Program-made: the position numbers and the translations under genes
The notes under the pieces: generated by a model
What the model was told of the DNA's origin: nothing
The model's input: only the letters and a program-made list of their open reading frames with translations
Database searches by the model: none
Part shown: in pieces, positions 1-5,493 of the stretch
How the letters are laid out: each line of letters begins with the position of its first letter
How positions within the stretch are numbered: position 1 is the stretch's first letter
Assembly (NCBI GenBank): GCA_025923975.1
Contig: JAICEV010000177.1
Location: 1 to 7,111 of the forward strand
Source: Propionibacteriaceae bacterium
Lineage (GTDB): Bacteria; Actinomycetota; Actinomycetes; Propionibacteriales; Propionibacteriaceae
Direction: 5' to 3'
Length of the DNA: 7,111 nt

Positions 1-1008
1 GAAGTCCAGGTTGATATTTGCGATCGTGGCCAACGGCCCAGAGGTGATGCCGGCCTTTTCGGTCAAGATCGAAATCAGCTCGATGCTTCCAATGATCAAG
101 GCCACTGCCACGGAGAGACCGGTGATCGTGATGTTGTAGTAGATCTTGCGAACCGGCTTGGAAAACGCCCAGCCGTACGCGAAGTTCATGAAACAGCCAT
201 CGATGGTGTCCAGCAAGCTCATGCCTGCTGCGAACAAGATCGGCAGCGTGAGGATGGCATACCAAGGCAGGGCGAATGCCGCGGCGCCGCCGGCAAGTAC
301 CAACAGCCCGACCTCGGTAGCAGTGTCGAAGCCGAGTCCAAAGAGCACACCGATGGGGTACATCTGCCAGGGCTTGGTCACCGTCTTCGTCGCGCCAGCC
401 AGGATCTTGTTCATGAAGCCGCGGCTGTTCAACTGCGCCTCAAGCTCTTGCTCGTCGTATGTGCCGCGGCGCATCCGGCGGAAGATCTTGACGATACCTA
501 TCAACACGACGAGGTTGATGATCCCGATGATGTAGAGGAAGGTGCCGGAGATGGCGGTGCCGGCAACTCCGGTGAACCGTTGCAGCAGCGATGCCTCGTC
601 CTCGACCTGACCTGCCAGCGCCCGTACGCCGACGGCCAGCAGGGCAACCAGCCCAAACACGATGGTCGAGTGCCCGAGGGAGAACCAGAAGCCGACCGAC
701 ACCGGCCGCTTGCCATCGGCCATCAGCTTGCGTGTCGTGTTGTCAATGGCCGCAATGTGATCAGCGTCGAAGGCATGCCGCATTCCGAGGGTGTACGCGG
801 TTAGACCGAGGCCAATGCCAAGCACTTGGCCAGACGCGATCTGATACTGCTCGGGGGCGACGATTCCCAACAGCACACCCCACCCGACAACATGCAGCAG
901 GACGATAAAGCCCGCCATGCCGGCGATTGAACGCCACTCCTGCCTGCTGAGCTTGCCCCGAAGGCGGGCGGGCGCGTTACGGAGAGCAGCGATGGCTGGT
1001 GCTGACAA
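1..1008 (-). CDS. nicT: NiCoT-family nickel/cobalt permease, C-terminus outside the window
   Basis: Inner-membrane secondary transporter of the HoxN/NicT/NixA family, which takes up Ni2+ (sometimes Co2+) for enzymes such as urease, hydrogenase or Ni-superoxide dismutase. My translation of the minus strand gives 336 residues without a stop before the left edge; family members are about 340-380 residues, so only a short tail is missing. Four family signatures are visible: HAFDADH at residues 78-84 (the HX4DH metal motif in TM2), LGHSTIVF around 111-118, LGFDTATE at 225-232, and GMSLLDTIDG at 262-271. Several hydrophobic helices separate them, with a charged cytoplasmic loop near the middle. I chose the TTG start at 1008 because AGGAGG lies 8 bases upstream; no better ATG or GTG precedes the conserved region. 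The gene is divergent from the Fur-family regulator and shares with it a region carrying Nur-type dyads, so nickel-dependent repression is expected. Family assignment is firm; Ni versus Co preference is inferred from context. Confidence 0.95.
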   Translation of the reverse strand, partial: MSAPAIAALRNAPARLRGKLSRQEWRSIAGMAGFIVLLHVVGWGVLLGIVAPEQYQIASGQVLGIGLGLTAYTLGMRHAFDADHIAAIDNTTRKLMADGKRPVSVGFWFSLGHSTIVFGLVALLAVGVRALAGQVEDEASLLQRFTGVAGTAISGTFLYIIGIINLVVLIGIVKIFRRMRRGTYDEQELEAQLNSRGFMNKILAGATKTVTKPWQMYPIGVLFGLGFDTATEVGLLVLAGGAAAFALPWYAILTLPILFAAGMSLLDTIDGCFMNFAYGWAFSKPVRKIYYNITITGLSVAVALIIGSIELISILTEKAGITSGPLATIANINLDF

Positions 1009-1011
1009 GGC

Positions 1012-1026
1012 TGGCCCCTCCTGATC
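1012..1026 (-). promoter_or_regulatory. Ribosome binding site of nicT
   Basis: On the minus strand the sequence reads AGGAGGGGCCAGCC and then TTG. This is a full Shine-Dalgarno core with 8 bases between AGGAGG and the start. It decides the uncommon TTG start at 1008. Confidence 0.7.
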
Positions 1027-1047
1027 CCCACTGCGCTGGCACGTCCC

Positions 1048-1068
1048 AGATGCGACGGTATCGCATCT
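1048..1068. promoter_or_regulatory. Nur-type operator 1 (nicT-proximal)
   Basis: A perfect dyad with 8-base arms, AGATGCGA and TCGCATCT, around a 5-base spacer. Its core TGCGA-N5-TCGCA fits the Nur box reported for Streptomyces coelicolor (TGCaa-N5-ttGCA form), with G/C in place of the inner A/T. It starts 39 bases upstream of the nicT start codon, where a repressor would block transcription. Regulator binding is inferred from motif form and from the adjacent Fur-family gene. Confidence 0.72.
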
Positions 1069-1092
1069 AGCGCCAGATGCGATAGCGTCGCA
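1051..1092. repeat. 18-base inverted repeat with nested dyads
   Basis: Positions 1051-1068 and 1075-1092 are reverse complements at 17 of 18 bases around a 6-base spacer (AGCGCC). Because each arm is itself a dyad, the region is a palindrome of palindromes. The symmetry is compatible with two regulator dimers bound face to face, or with a hairpin if transcribed. Confidence 0.85.
1078..1092. promoter_or_regulatory. Nur-type operator 2 (nur-proximal)
   Basis: A second TGCGA-N5-TCGCA dyad, centred 27 bases from the first. It ends 14 bases before the GTG start of the regulator gene, so it would cover or closely follow that gene's promoter and suggests autoregulation. On the minus strand a TTGCGA at 1088-1093 could also serve as a -35 element for nicT, but no convincing -10 was identified. 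Confidence 0.68.
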
Positions 1093-1106
1093 ATAGGATC
1101 ATTGGC

Positions 1107-1598
1107 GTGCCGCCCCCGCCCCGAGTCGAAGCTGCGCTGGGCTTGCTCCGCGCCCGACATGAGCGCGTGACCAGAGCTCGCCAGGCCGTCATCGAGGTTC
1201 TCGATAGCACCGATGATCACCTCACAGCGGATGAGATCGTCGCCCGCTCCGAAGCATCGGCTCCCGGGGTCCACCGCGCGACCGTCTATCGCGCTCTGTC
1301 AACACTTGGCGAGCTTGGGCTCGTCACCCACACGCACGTCGGCGGTTCAGCGACGGTCTACCACCTTGCCTTGTTGGCACCGACTGACGACGCCGCGTCA
1401 GCTCCGCATGCCCATCTGCAATGCGGCAACTGCCAGGCCGTGATCGACGTCCCCGTCGACGTTCTGGATTCCTTGATCAGCCGGGTCGACCGCGAGGTCG
1501 GCTTCCTGATCGAGCCGCATCATGCTGCCTTGCTCGGCCTCTGCGCCAACTGCCGACCATCATCGCAGGCGGAAACCGGTCAGAAACAACAGTTGTAA
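1107..1598 (+). CDS. nur: Fur-family metalloregulator, probable nickel-responsive Nur
   Basis: A 163-residue cytoplasmic transcription repressor of the Fur superfamily. The N-terminal winged helix includes HLTADEIV (38-45) and the recognition region HRATVYRALSTLGELGLV (56-73). The C-terminal metal-binding and dimerisation domain has HAHLQCGNC (101-109) and a second CxxC at 146-149 (CANC), giving the structural zinc site of two CxxC pairs. The hinge has H75 and H77 (THTH), a pair that Streptomyces Nur uses, as I recall, for its specific nickel site. Together with divergent nicT and the Nur-like dyads upstream this favours Nur over Fur, Zur or PerR. The GTG start at 1107 is preceded by AGGA at 1095-1098, 8 bases away. 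The gene is convergent with the histidine kinase gene, with six bases between the stop codons, and its last codons form one arm of a palindrome. Fur family is certain; nickel specificity is a well-supported inference. Confidence 0.88.
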   Translation: MPPPPRVEAALGLLRARHERVTRARQAVIEVLDSTDDHLTADEIVARSEASAPGVHRATVYRALSTLGELGLVTHTHVGGSATVYHLALLAPTDDAASAPHAHLQCGNCQAVIDVPVDVLDSLISRVDREVGFLIEPHHAALLGLCANCRPSSQAETGQKQQL

Positions 1599-1634
1599 AA
1601 CGATTTAGCCCTGTCGTTTGCGACCGGTTTCGGC
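1569..1634. terminator. Long imperfect palindrome at convergent gene ends, possible bidirectional terminator
   Basis: Positions 1569-1592 and 1611-1634 pair as inverted arms with about four mismatches in 24. The core GAAACCGGTC (1572-1581) pairs perfectly with GACCGGTTTC (1622-1631). In the middle TAAA (1596-1599) mirrors TTTA (1604-1607) about the same centre, 1601.5, so even the two stop codons are paired. Either transcript could fold into a stem-loop just as translation ends. There is no clear U-tract after it in either direction, so termination would be of the tract-less type often proposed in high-GC bacteria. The structure is seen directly; the terminator role is inferred. Confidence 0.6.
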
Positions 1635-3119
1635 AAGGGGTGAGCCAGCCCGTTGTGGGGCAGGCGACGGGGCAGCGGGTGGTGGAGTAGCAGCTGGGTA
1701 AGTCGAGGTGCTTGGTTGCTCGGGTTGTGTCAGCTCCTCGAGACTGGTTGCCCCCGGCAGCTGAACCGTGAACTCCGCGCCGCCCTGTGCCGAGCGACCG
1801 GCCCGGACCCAACCCCCGTGCTGGGCGATCGTTTGGGCAACGATCGAGAGTCCCAGCCCGGTGCCGGGGGTCTGCCGCGCGGCATCCCCACGATAGAAGC
1901 GGTCGAAGATATACGGCCTATCAGCTTCGGAGATGCCCGGGCCCTGGTCCGCCACGCGAAGCCGATCACCTTCAAGCTGCACTCGAATGGTGCCGCCAGG
2001 CGGGCTCCACTTGACCGCGTTGTCCAACAGGTTCGTGACCGCGCGCTCCAGCATGTCGGAGTCGCCGACAACGTAGAACGGGTTGAGCTCGACGTCGAAG
2101 AGCAGCCCGTGACCCCGCAGCCGGACCCGATCCAACGCTGCGTTCACCACATTGCGGAAGTCCAGCGGCTCTGGCGTGGCGGCGGTCTCGTCACGTGCCA
2201 GCTCCACGAGGTCACCGATCAGCGCCGTGAACTCCACCAACTGGGCCTTGACGTCGGCCAGGATGTCGATGCGATCATGCTGCTTCAGCATGCCACTCGT
2301 CGCGTCAGCCGCAAGCAATTCGATGTTGGTGCGCAAGCTGGTGAGCGGCGTTCGCAGCTCGTGGCCAGCGTCGGCGATCAGCCGCGCCTGCCGTTGCCGT
2401 GATGAGGCCAGCGACCGCAGCATCTGGTTGAACGACTCTGCCAGCACCGCAATGTCGCCCGAAGCCTTGATCGTGATCGGCGTCAGTTCCCTGGTGACGC
2501 TGACATGCTCAACGGCTGCGGACAGTTCGCGCACTGGACGCAGGCTGGAGCGAGCCACGTACGCCCCGACCACGGCGGCAATGATCACACCCCCCACTCC
2601 GAAGATGATCAAGACCAGCCAGAGCGAGCTGAGGATGTCATTGGTCGGTTGCAGCGGCCGGCCCAGGACTAGGGCATAGTTCCCAAGATCCGTGATCGGC
2701 ACCGCGACGATGCGGTACTCCGCACCGCCCGTCGTCACCCCGGAGCGCGCCGAGTAGCCGCTCTGCAATCGAGCGACGGCCAGCTCCTTCGGTCCTAGCA
2801 CTAGATGATCAAGCTCATCCGGCACATAGAAGATCTCGCCGTCAGTGCGAATAGCAGCCACGCTGACGTTGCCGGCCCGCAATGCTCGTCCGGTCAGGCC
2901 CCCCAGGGTTCGAATGTCTTGGGCAACCGGCACCACTGCTAGCGAGGTGGCCGTCTCGACCAGCTCCGCATCCAGCGCGCGGTACAGCGAAATCCGCAAC
3001 GTCACATAGCCGGCCACGCTGGTGACCGCGACGGCTAGCGCCACCGCGATCGTGGTCAGGTACGCGACCCGGCGCTGCAGCGGGAACGCTCGCAGCCAGG
3101 CCCTTATTCGGCGAACCAC
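1605..3119 (-). CDS. MprB-like membrane sensor histidine kinase
   Basis: A 504-residue class I sensor kinase that autophosphorylates and passes phosphate to the response regulator encoded just upstream. In order: a short basic N-terminus; TM1 at about 18-41; an extracytoplasmic sensor of about 120 residues; TM2 at about 166-188; HAMP at about 188-243; a dimerisation/phosphoacceptor domain with DAGHELRTPLTSLRTN and phospho-His 253; and an ATPase domain with N box LTNLLDNAVKWSPPGG region (around 363-376), G1 DQGPGIS (391-397), F box FDRFYR (405-410) and G2 GTGLGLSIV (419-427). Length and kinase core closely resemble mycobacterial MprB, but the sensor domain differs, so I give no symbol. A Pro/Ser/Thr/Ala-rich tail (about 460-496) follows the ATPase domain. 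The GTG start at 3119 has GGAG 8 bases upstream, 31 bases after the regulator's stop codon. The final AETGRKRQG nearly matches the end of the convergent Nur protein. Confidence 0.93.
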   Translation of the reverse strand: MVRRIRAWLRAFPLQRRVAYLTTIAVALAVAVTSVAGYVTLRISLYRALDAELVETATSLAVVPVAQDIRTLGGLTGRALRAGNVSVAAIRTDGEIFYVPDELDHLVLGPKELAVARLQSGYSARSGVTTGGAEYRIVAVPITDLGNYALVLGRPLQPTNDILSSLWLVLIIFGVGGVIIAAVVGAYVARSSLRPVRELSAAVEHVSVTRELTPITIKASGDIAVLAESFNQMLRSLASSRQRQARLIADAGHELRTPLTSLRTNIELLAADATSGMLKQHDRIDILADVKAQLVEFTALIGDLVELARDETAATPEPLDFRNVVNAALDRVRLRGHGLLFDVELNPFYVVGDSDMLERAVTNLLDNAVKWSPPGGTIRVQLEGDRLRVADQGPGISEADRPYIFDRFYRGDAARQTPGTGLGLSIVAQTIAQHGGWVRAGRSAQGGAEFTVQLPGATSLEELTQPEQPSTSTYPAATPPPAAPSPAPQRAGSPLAETGRKRQG

Positions 3120-3150
3120 CGGACCGTCTCCGACGCCCGTCGCAGGCTGA

Positions 3151-3846
3151 TCATGGTGGTGTCTCGCGAAGCACGTAGCCGACCCCCCGTACAGTGTGGA
3201 TCAGCCGGGACTCATCGGAAGCTTCGGTCTTGCGGCGCAGGTAGCCGATATAGACCTCCAACGAATTCGCCGTGGTGGGGAAGTCGAAACCCCAGACTTC
3301 GTTCAGCAACCAGCTCCGCTCCAGCACTCGCCGTGGATGGCGCATGAACGCCTCAAGCAGCGCAAACTCAGTGCGGGTCAGGTTGATCGGTCGCGTCCCG
3401 CGCAACACCTCGCGGGTCTGGGTATTCAAGACAAGATCGCTGAACGACATGTTTTGCGTCGAGGGGTCGGTGGAGTCGGCGACCGTGCCGGCGCGCCGAA
3501 CCAGAGCACGCAGTCGCGCCAGCAGCTCGTCCAGCGCGAAGGGCTTGGCCATATAGTCGTCGCCGCCCGCGTCGAGGCCGTCCACTCGATCACCAACCGC
3601 ATCGCGGGCAGTGAGCACCAGGATCGGCACATCATTGCCGGCTGCCCGCAGCATCCGCGTCGTTTCCAACCCATCCAGTCGCGGCATCATCACGTCCATG
3701 ATCACCGCATCGGGCCGGATGGCGGCGAGCCGTGCCAGCGCCTGAACCCCATCCTCGGCCGCACTCACCTCGTAGCCGTTGTACTCCAGCGACCGCTTCA
3801 AGGAATCCCGTACGGCTTGATCATCGTCGACCACCAGGATGTGCAT
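3151..3846 (-). CDS. MprA-like OmpR-family response regulator
   Basis: A 231-residue DNA-binding response regulator, presumably phosphorylated by the kinase encoded next to it. The receiver domain (1-120) has the acidic pocket D7-D8-D9, phospho-acceptor D51 in MDVMMPRLDG, switch T79 in LTARD, and K101 in KPFAL, so all catalytic residues are present. The C-terminal OmpR/PhoB winged helix runs from about 131 to 231, with LTRTEFALLEAF, WGFDFPTTANSLEVYIGYLRRK in two parts, and the terminal wing IHTVRGVGYVLRETPP. It resembles mycobacterial MprA along its whole length; CseB-like regulators are the alternative relatives. The ATG start has no strong ribosome binding site (only GGGTG, too close), and it lies 21 bases after the flavoenzyme's stop codon, so it probably depends on upstream translation. 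No obvious repeated binding box was recognised in the window. Confidence 0.95.
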   Translation of the reverse strand: MHILVVDDDQAVRDSLKRSLEYNGYEVSAAEDGVQALARLAAIRPDAVIMDVMMPRLDGLETTRMLRAAGNDVPILVLTARDAVGDRVDGLDAGGDDYMAKPFALDELLARLRALVRRAGTVADSTDPSTQNMSFSDLVLNTQTREVLRGTRPINLTRTEFALLEAFMRHPRRVLERSWLLNEVWGFDFPTTANSLEVYIGYLRRKTEASDESRLIHTVRGVGYVLRETPP

Positions 3847-3867
3847 GCACCCAGCGTGCCAGACGCG

Positions 3868-5253
3868 TCACCTTCCCGGAGTGCCCTGGGCTGTGCGGTT
3901 TGCGGCTAGGGCGTTCAGTGCCCTCGGCCGCGGATTCTGCTCCGGCATTCCGCGTACGGCGGCGCGGCAAGCCGAATAGATGACGCGCGGATTGAACAGC
4001 ATCGCGGGTGCGGCCATCAGGTGGTACACGCGGGCAAAGGCCAGATACGCGTCGCGATCGCCGTGCGCGACGAGCCGCGCCAGCTCGGCGGTCCACACGC
4101 CCAGCAGCCGCTGCACCCATGTCTGGGAACCGGAGCTGCTGGGATGTCGCAGATCCTCAGAGGTCGCAACCGACCACGGCAAGTCGGCCGCCGCACCGAT
4201 CCGGCGCTGCAACCGCCTGGTCGCCAGCGGCCCGCGGCCAGCCGGCGTGCGGTCGTGCTTCAGAGCGTCCCGAATCAGCAGGGCTTGGCATGCTGCGACA
4301 GTGATTCCCTGACCGAAAACCGGATTGAAGGCACAGTACGCGTCGCCAACCGCCAGCAGCCCTGCCGGCCAGGTCCGGGATCGTCCGTAGCGGTTGCGCC
4401 GGTTGCCAGTCTGGCGGTGGATGGCGATATCACCGACCGGCTCGAAATGCTTGGTCAGGTCGGCGATGGCGGGATCGGGCAACGTCGCTAGGAATTCGTC
4501 GAACTCCGCGACACTCCGCGACGGCCGATGAGCCCCGTAACCGATGGTGACCACGAGCCAATTGCCGTCCTCCACCGGGATCGCCAGCGCACCTCGGCCG
4601 GTTTGCGGAGTGGCGGCGATCATCACAGCGATCTCTATCGGTGGCTTCCCAATAGCGCGATAGGTCCGACAGGCGTATCCCAGGTGAGCATCCACCATCA
4701 GCGGCTCGCTTATCGAAATTCCAAGTTCCGTCAACCAGTGCGGTAGCCGAGATCCTCGCCCGGAGGCGTCTATTACCAAGTCGGCCTCGAGGGTGGTGGC
4801 GTCGTCACAGACCACCCGCCAGTCTCGGGCGTTGCGGTGCAGCTCGTTGACTCGTACACCCTCGTGGAGCGTTACGCCGGCGAGGCGGCGCACCCGCTCT
4901 CGTACCAGATGCTCGAGCAGCGGCCGGGTCGCTGAAACCGTCTCGTAGGCCGGAATCCAGGTGGGCGACCAGCCGTACTCGCCCAGCCAGGCCCAGGTGC
5001 CGGTGTCGAGAGGCAGGGCACCATGGCTCAGCAGAGCCTGGCGGATGTCCGGAAGCAGCTCTTCAGCAGCCAGCAGGCCTCGATGCAACAGGACGTGTGG
5101 CTGCCGGCCCTGCGGCACACCTTTCCGCGGAATGGGGCCATCAGGAAGCACATCGCGCTCGATGATCACCGCCTGCGCACCAGCGGCAGCCACGGCCGCA
5201 GCAGCGAACAAGCCGGCGAGGCTCGCGCCAATGATCACTACTTTCACAGTCAC
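3868..5253 (-). CDS. FAD-dependent monooxygenase/epoxidase-like oxidoreductase
   Basis: A 461-residue flavoprotein of the PHBH-fold (group A monooxygenase) type. The N-terminal Rossmann FAD motif is VVIIGASLAGLFAA, with the GxSxAG loop at residues 9-14 and the ribose-binding acid in IIERD (31-34). PQGRQPHVLL lies at 47-56, a stretch I associate with actinobacterial FAD-dependent epoxidase-like oxidoreductases. LVIDASGRGS (159-168) is the middle motif, and GDAYCAFNPVFGQG (303-316) is the second FAD-binding motif before a long helix. The alanine-rich first helix looks like the FAD-fold helix, not a signal peptide. The last 100 residues are helical-looking and not recognised. The substrate is unknown; lipid or polyketide-like hydroxylation or epoxidation are possibilities, not conclusions. 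The GTG start at 5253 overlaps the TGA of a small upstream ORF by GTGA, and no Shine-Dalgarno is seen, so translational coupling is likely. A second in-frame GTG at 5247 is possible. It precedes the response regulator by 21 bases, probably in one operon. Confidence 0.88.
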   Translation of the reverse strand: MTVKVVIIGASLAGLFAAAAVAAAGAQAVIIERDVLPDGPIPRKGVPQGRQPHVLLHRGLLAAEELLPDIRQALLSHGALPLDTGTWAWLGEYGWSPTWIPAYETVSATRPLLEHLVRERVRRLAGVTLHEGVRVNELHRNARDWRVVCDDATTLEADLVIDASGRGSRLPHWLTELGISISEPLMVDAHLGYACRTYRAIGKPPIEIAVMIAATPQTGRGALAIPVEDGNWLVVTIGYGAHRPSRSVAEFDEFLATLPDPAIADLTKHFEPVGDIAIHRQTGNRRNRYGRSRTWPAGLLAVGDAYCAFNPVFGQGITVAACQALLIRDALKHDRTPAGRGPLATRRLQRRIGAAADLPWSVATSEDLRHPSSSGSQTWVQRLLGVWTAELARLVAHGDRDAYLAFARVYHLMAAPAMLFNPRVIYSACRAAVRGMPEQNPRPRALNALAANRTAQGTPGR

Positions 5254-5369
5254 CGAAAATCGCTGTAGGCGATGGGCGTTTGGCCGCCACCTCGACGAGC
5301 TGCTGCGCGGTACTCGGTAAGCACCGCAGGCGAACGCAGATAACAGGCCTCATGCGGGTTTTCGCTCAT
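5250..5369 (-). CDS. 39-residue small protein coupled to the flavoenzyme
   Basis: An unrecognised small protein that begins MSENPHEACYLRSPAVLTEY and ends GGGQTPIAYSDFR. It is polar and soluble-looking, with one cysteine (residue 9), an Ala/Arg run followed by three glycines, and no membrane helix or signal peptide. The start is set by a complete AGGAGG on the minus strand 4 bases before the ATG at 5369. The same frame is open further upstream, to an ATG at 5477, but that longer version has no ribosome site and would run across the divergent promoter region. Its TGA stop overlaps the GTG start of the FAD enzyme (GTGA), which itself lacks a Shine-Dalgarno, so this ORF probably drives that gene's translation. 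It could be a leader peptide, a small partner of the flavoenzyme or a modified peptide precursor; nothing in the sequence decides between these. Confidence 0.62.
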   Translation of the reverse strand: MSENPHEACYLRSPAVLTEYRAAARRGGGQTPIAYSDFR

Positions 5370-5373
5370 CCAA

Positions 5374-5379
5374 CCTCCT
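5374..5379 (-). promoter_or_regulatory. Strong ribosome binding site of the small ORF
   Basis: CCTCCT on the plus strand reads AGGAGG on the minus strand, followed by TTGG and ATG. It is the only strong ribosome site upstream of the flavoenzyme gene and is the main support for the 39-residue ORF. Confidence 0.7.
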
Positions 5380-5390
5380 GACCGTCCCGC

Positions 5391-5420
5391 GAAATACGCG
5401 CTTCGAGTGCAGCTACGCAA
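5391..5420 (-). promoter_or_regulatory. Candidate promoter of the small ORF/flavoenzyme/two-component operon
   Basis: On the minus strand TTGCGT (5415-5420) and TATTTC (5391-5396) are separated by 18 bases, which would start a transcript near 5384, just before the AGGAGG. The match to a housekeeping sigma promoter is only moderate and was found by eye. The divergent gene region 5370-5493 must also hold the promoter of the rightward membrane protein, for which I see no convincing -35/-10 pair. Confidence 0.3.
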
Positions 5421-5493
5421 CAAATGAGCTGCAACCTGGCGACGTGGCGCGTTGCTCAATTTCACCGCGGCAGCCATAGGGGATCATATTGCT

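Noticed and set aside
146..908. Several plus-strand open frames (146-535, 448-804, 591-908) and one minus-strand frame (501-716)
   Set aside because: They overlie the permease gene in other frames; only the minus-strand frame ending at the left edge shows family motifs (HX4DH, LGFDTATE).
801..1274. Minus-strand 157-codon open frame crossing the nicT/nur divergent region
   Set aside because: It runs through the paired operators and the starts of both real genes in another frame and shows no domain features.
1653..2402. Plus-strand 249-codon open frame opposite the histidine kinase
   Set aside because: It is an antisense shadow typical of high-GC DNA; the kinase frame carries all the HATPase motifs.
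3196..3909. Plus-strand 237-codon open frame opposite the response regulator
   Set aside because: It is an antisense shadow; the minus-strand frame is a complete OmpR-family regulator.
5250..5477. 75-codon extended version of the small ORF
   Set aside because: The ATG at 5477 has no ribosome site and the extension would run through the divergent promoter region; the ATG at 5369 has AGGAGG directly before it.
5452..5493. TTG start for the GT-C protein at 5452, adding 14 residues
   Set aside because: No convincing ribosome site precedes it, while the ATG at 5494 has AGGGGA and leads directly into a plausible N-terminus.
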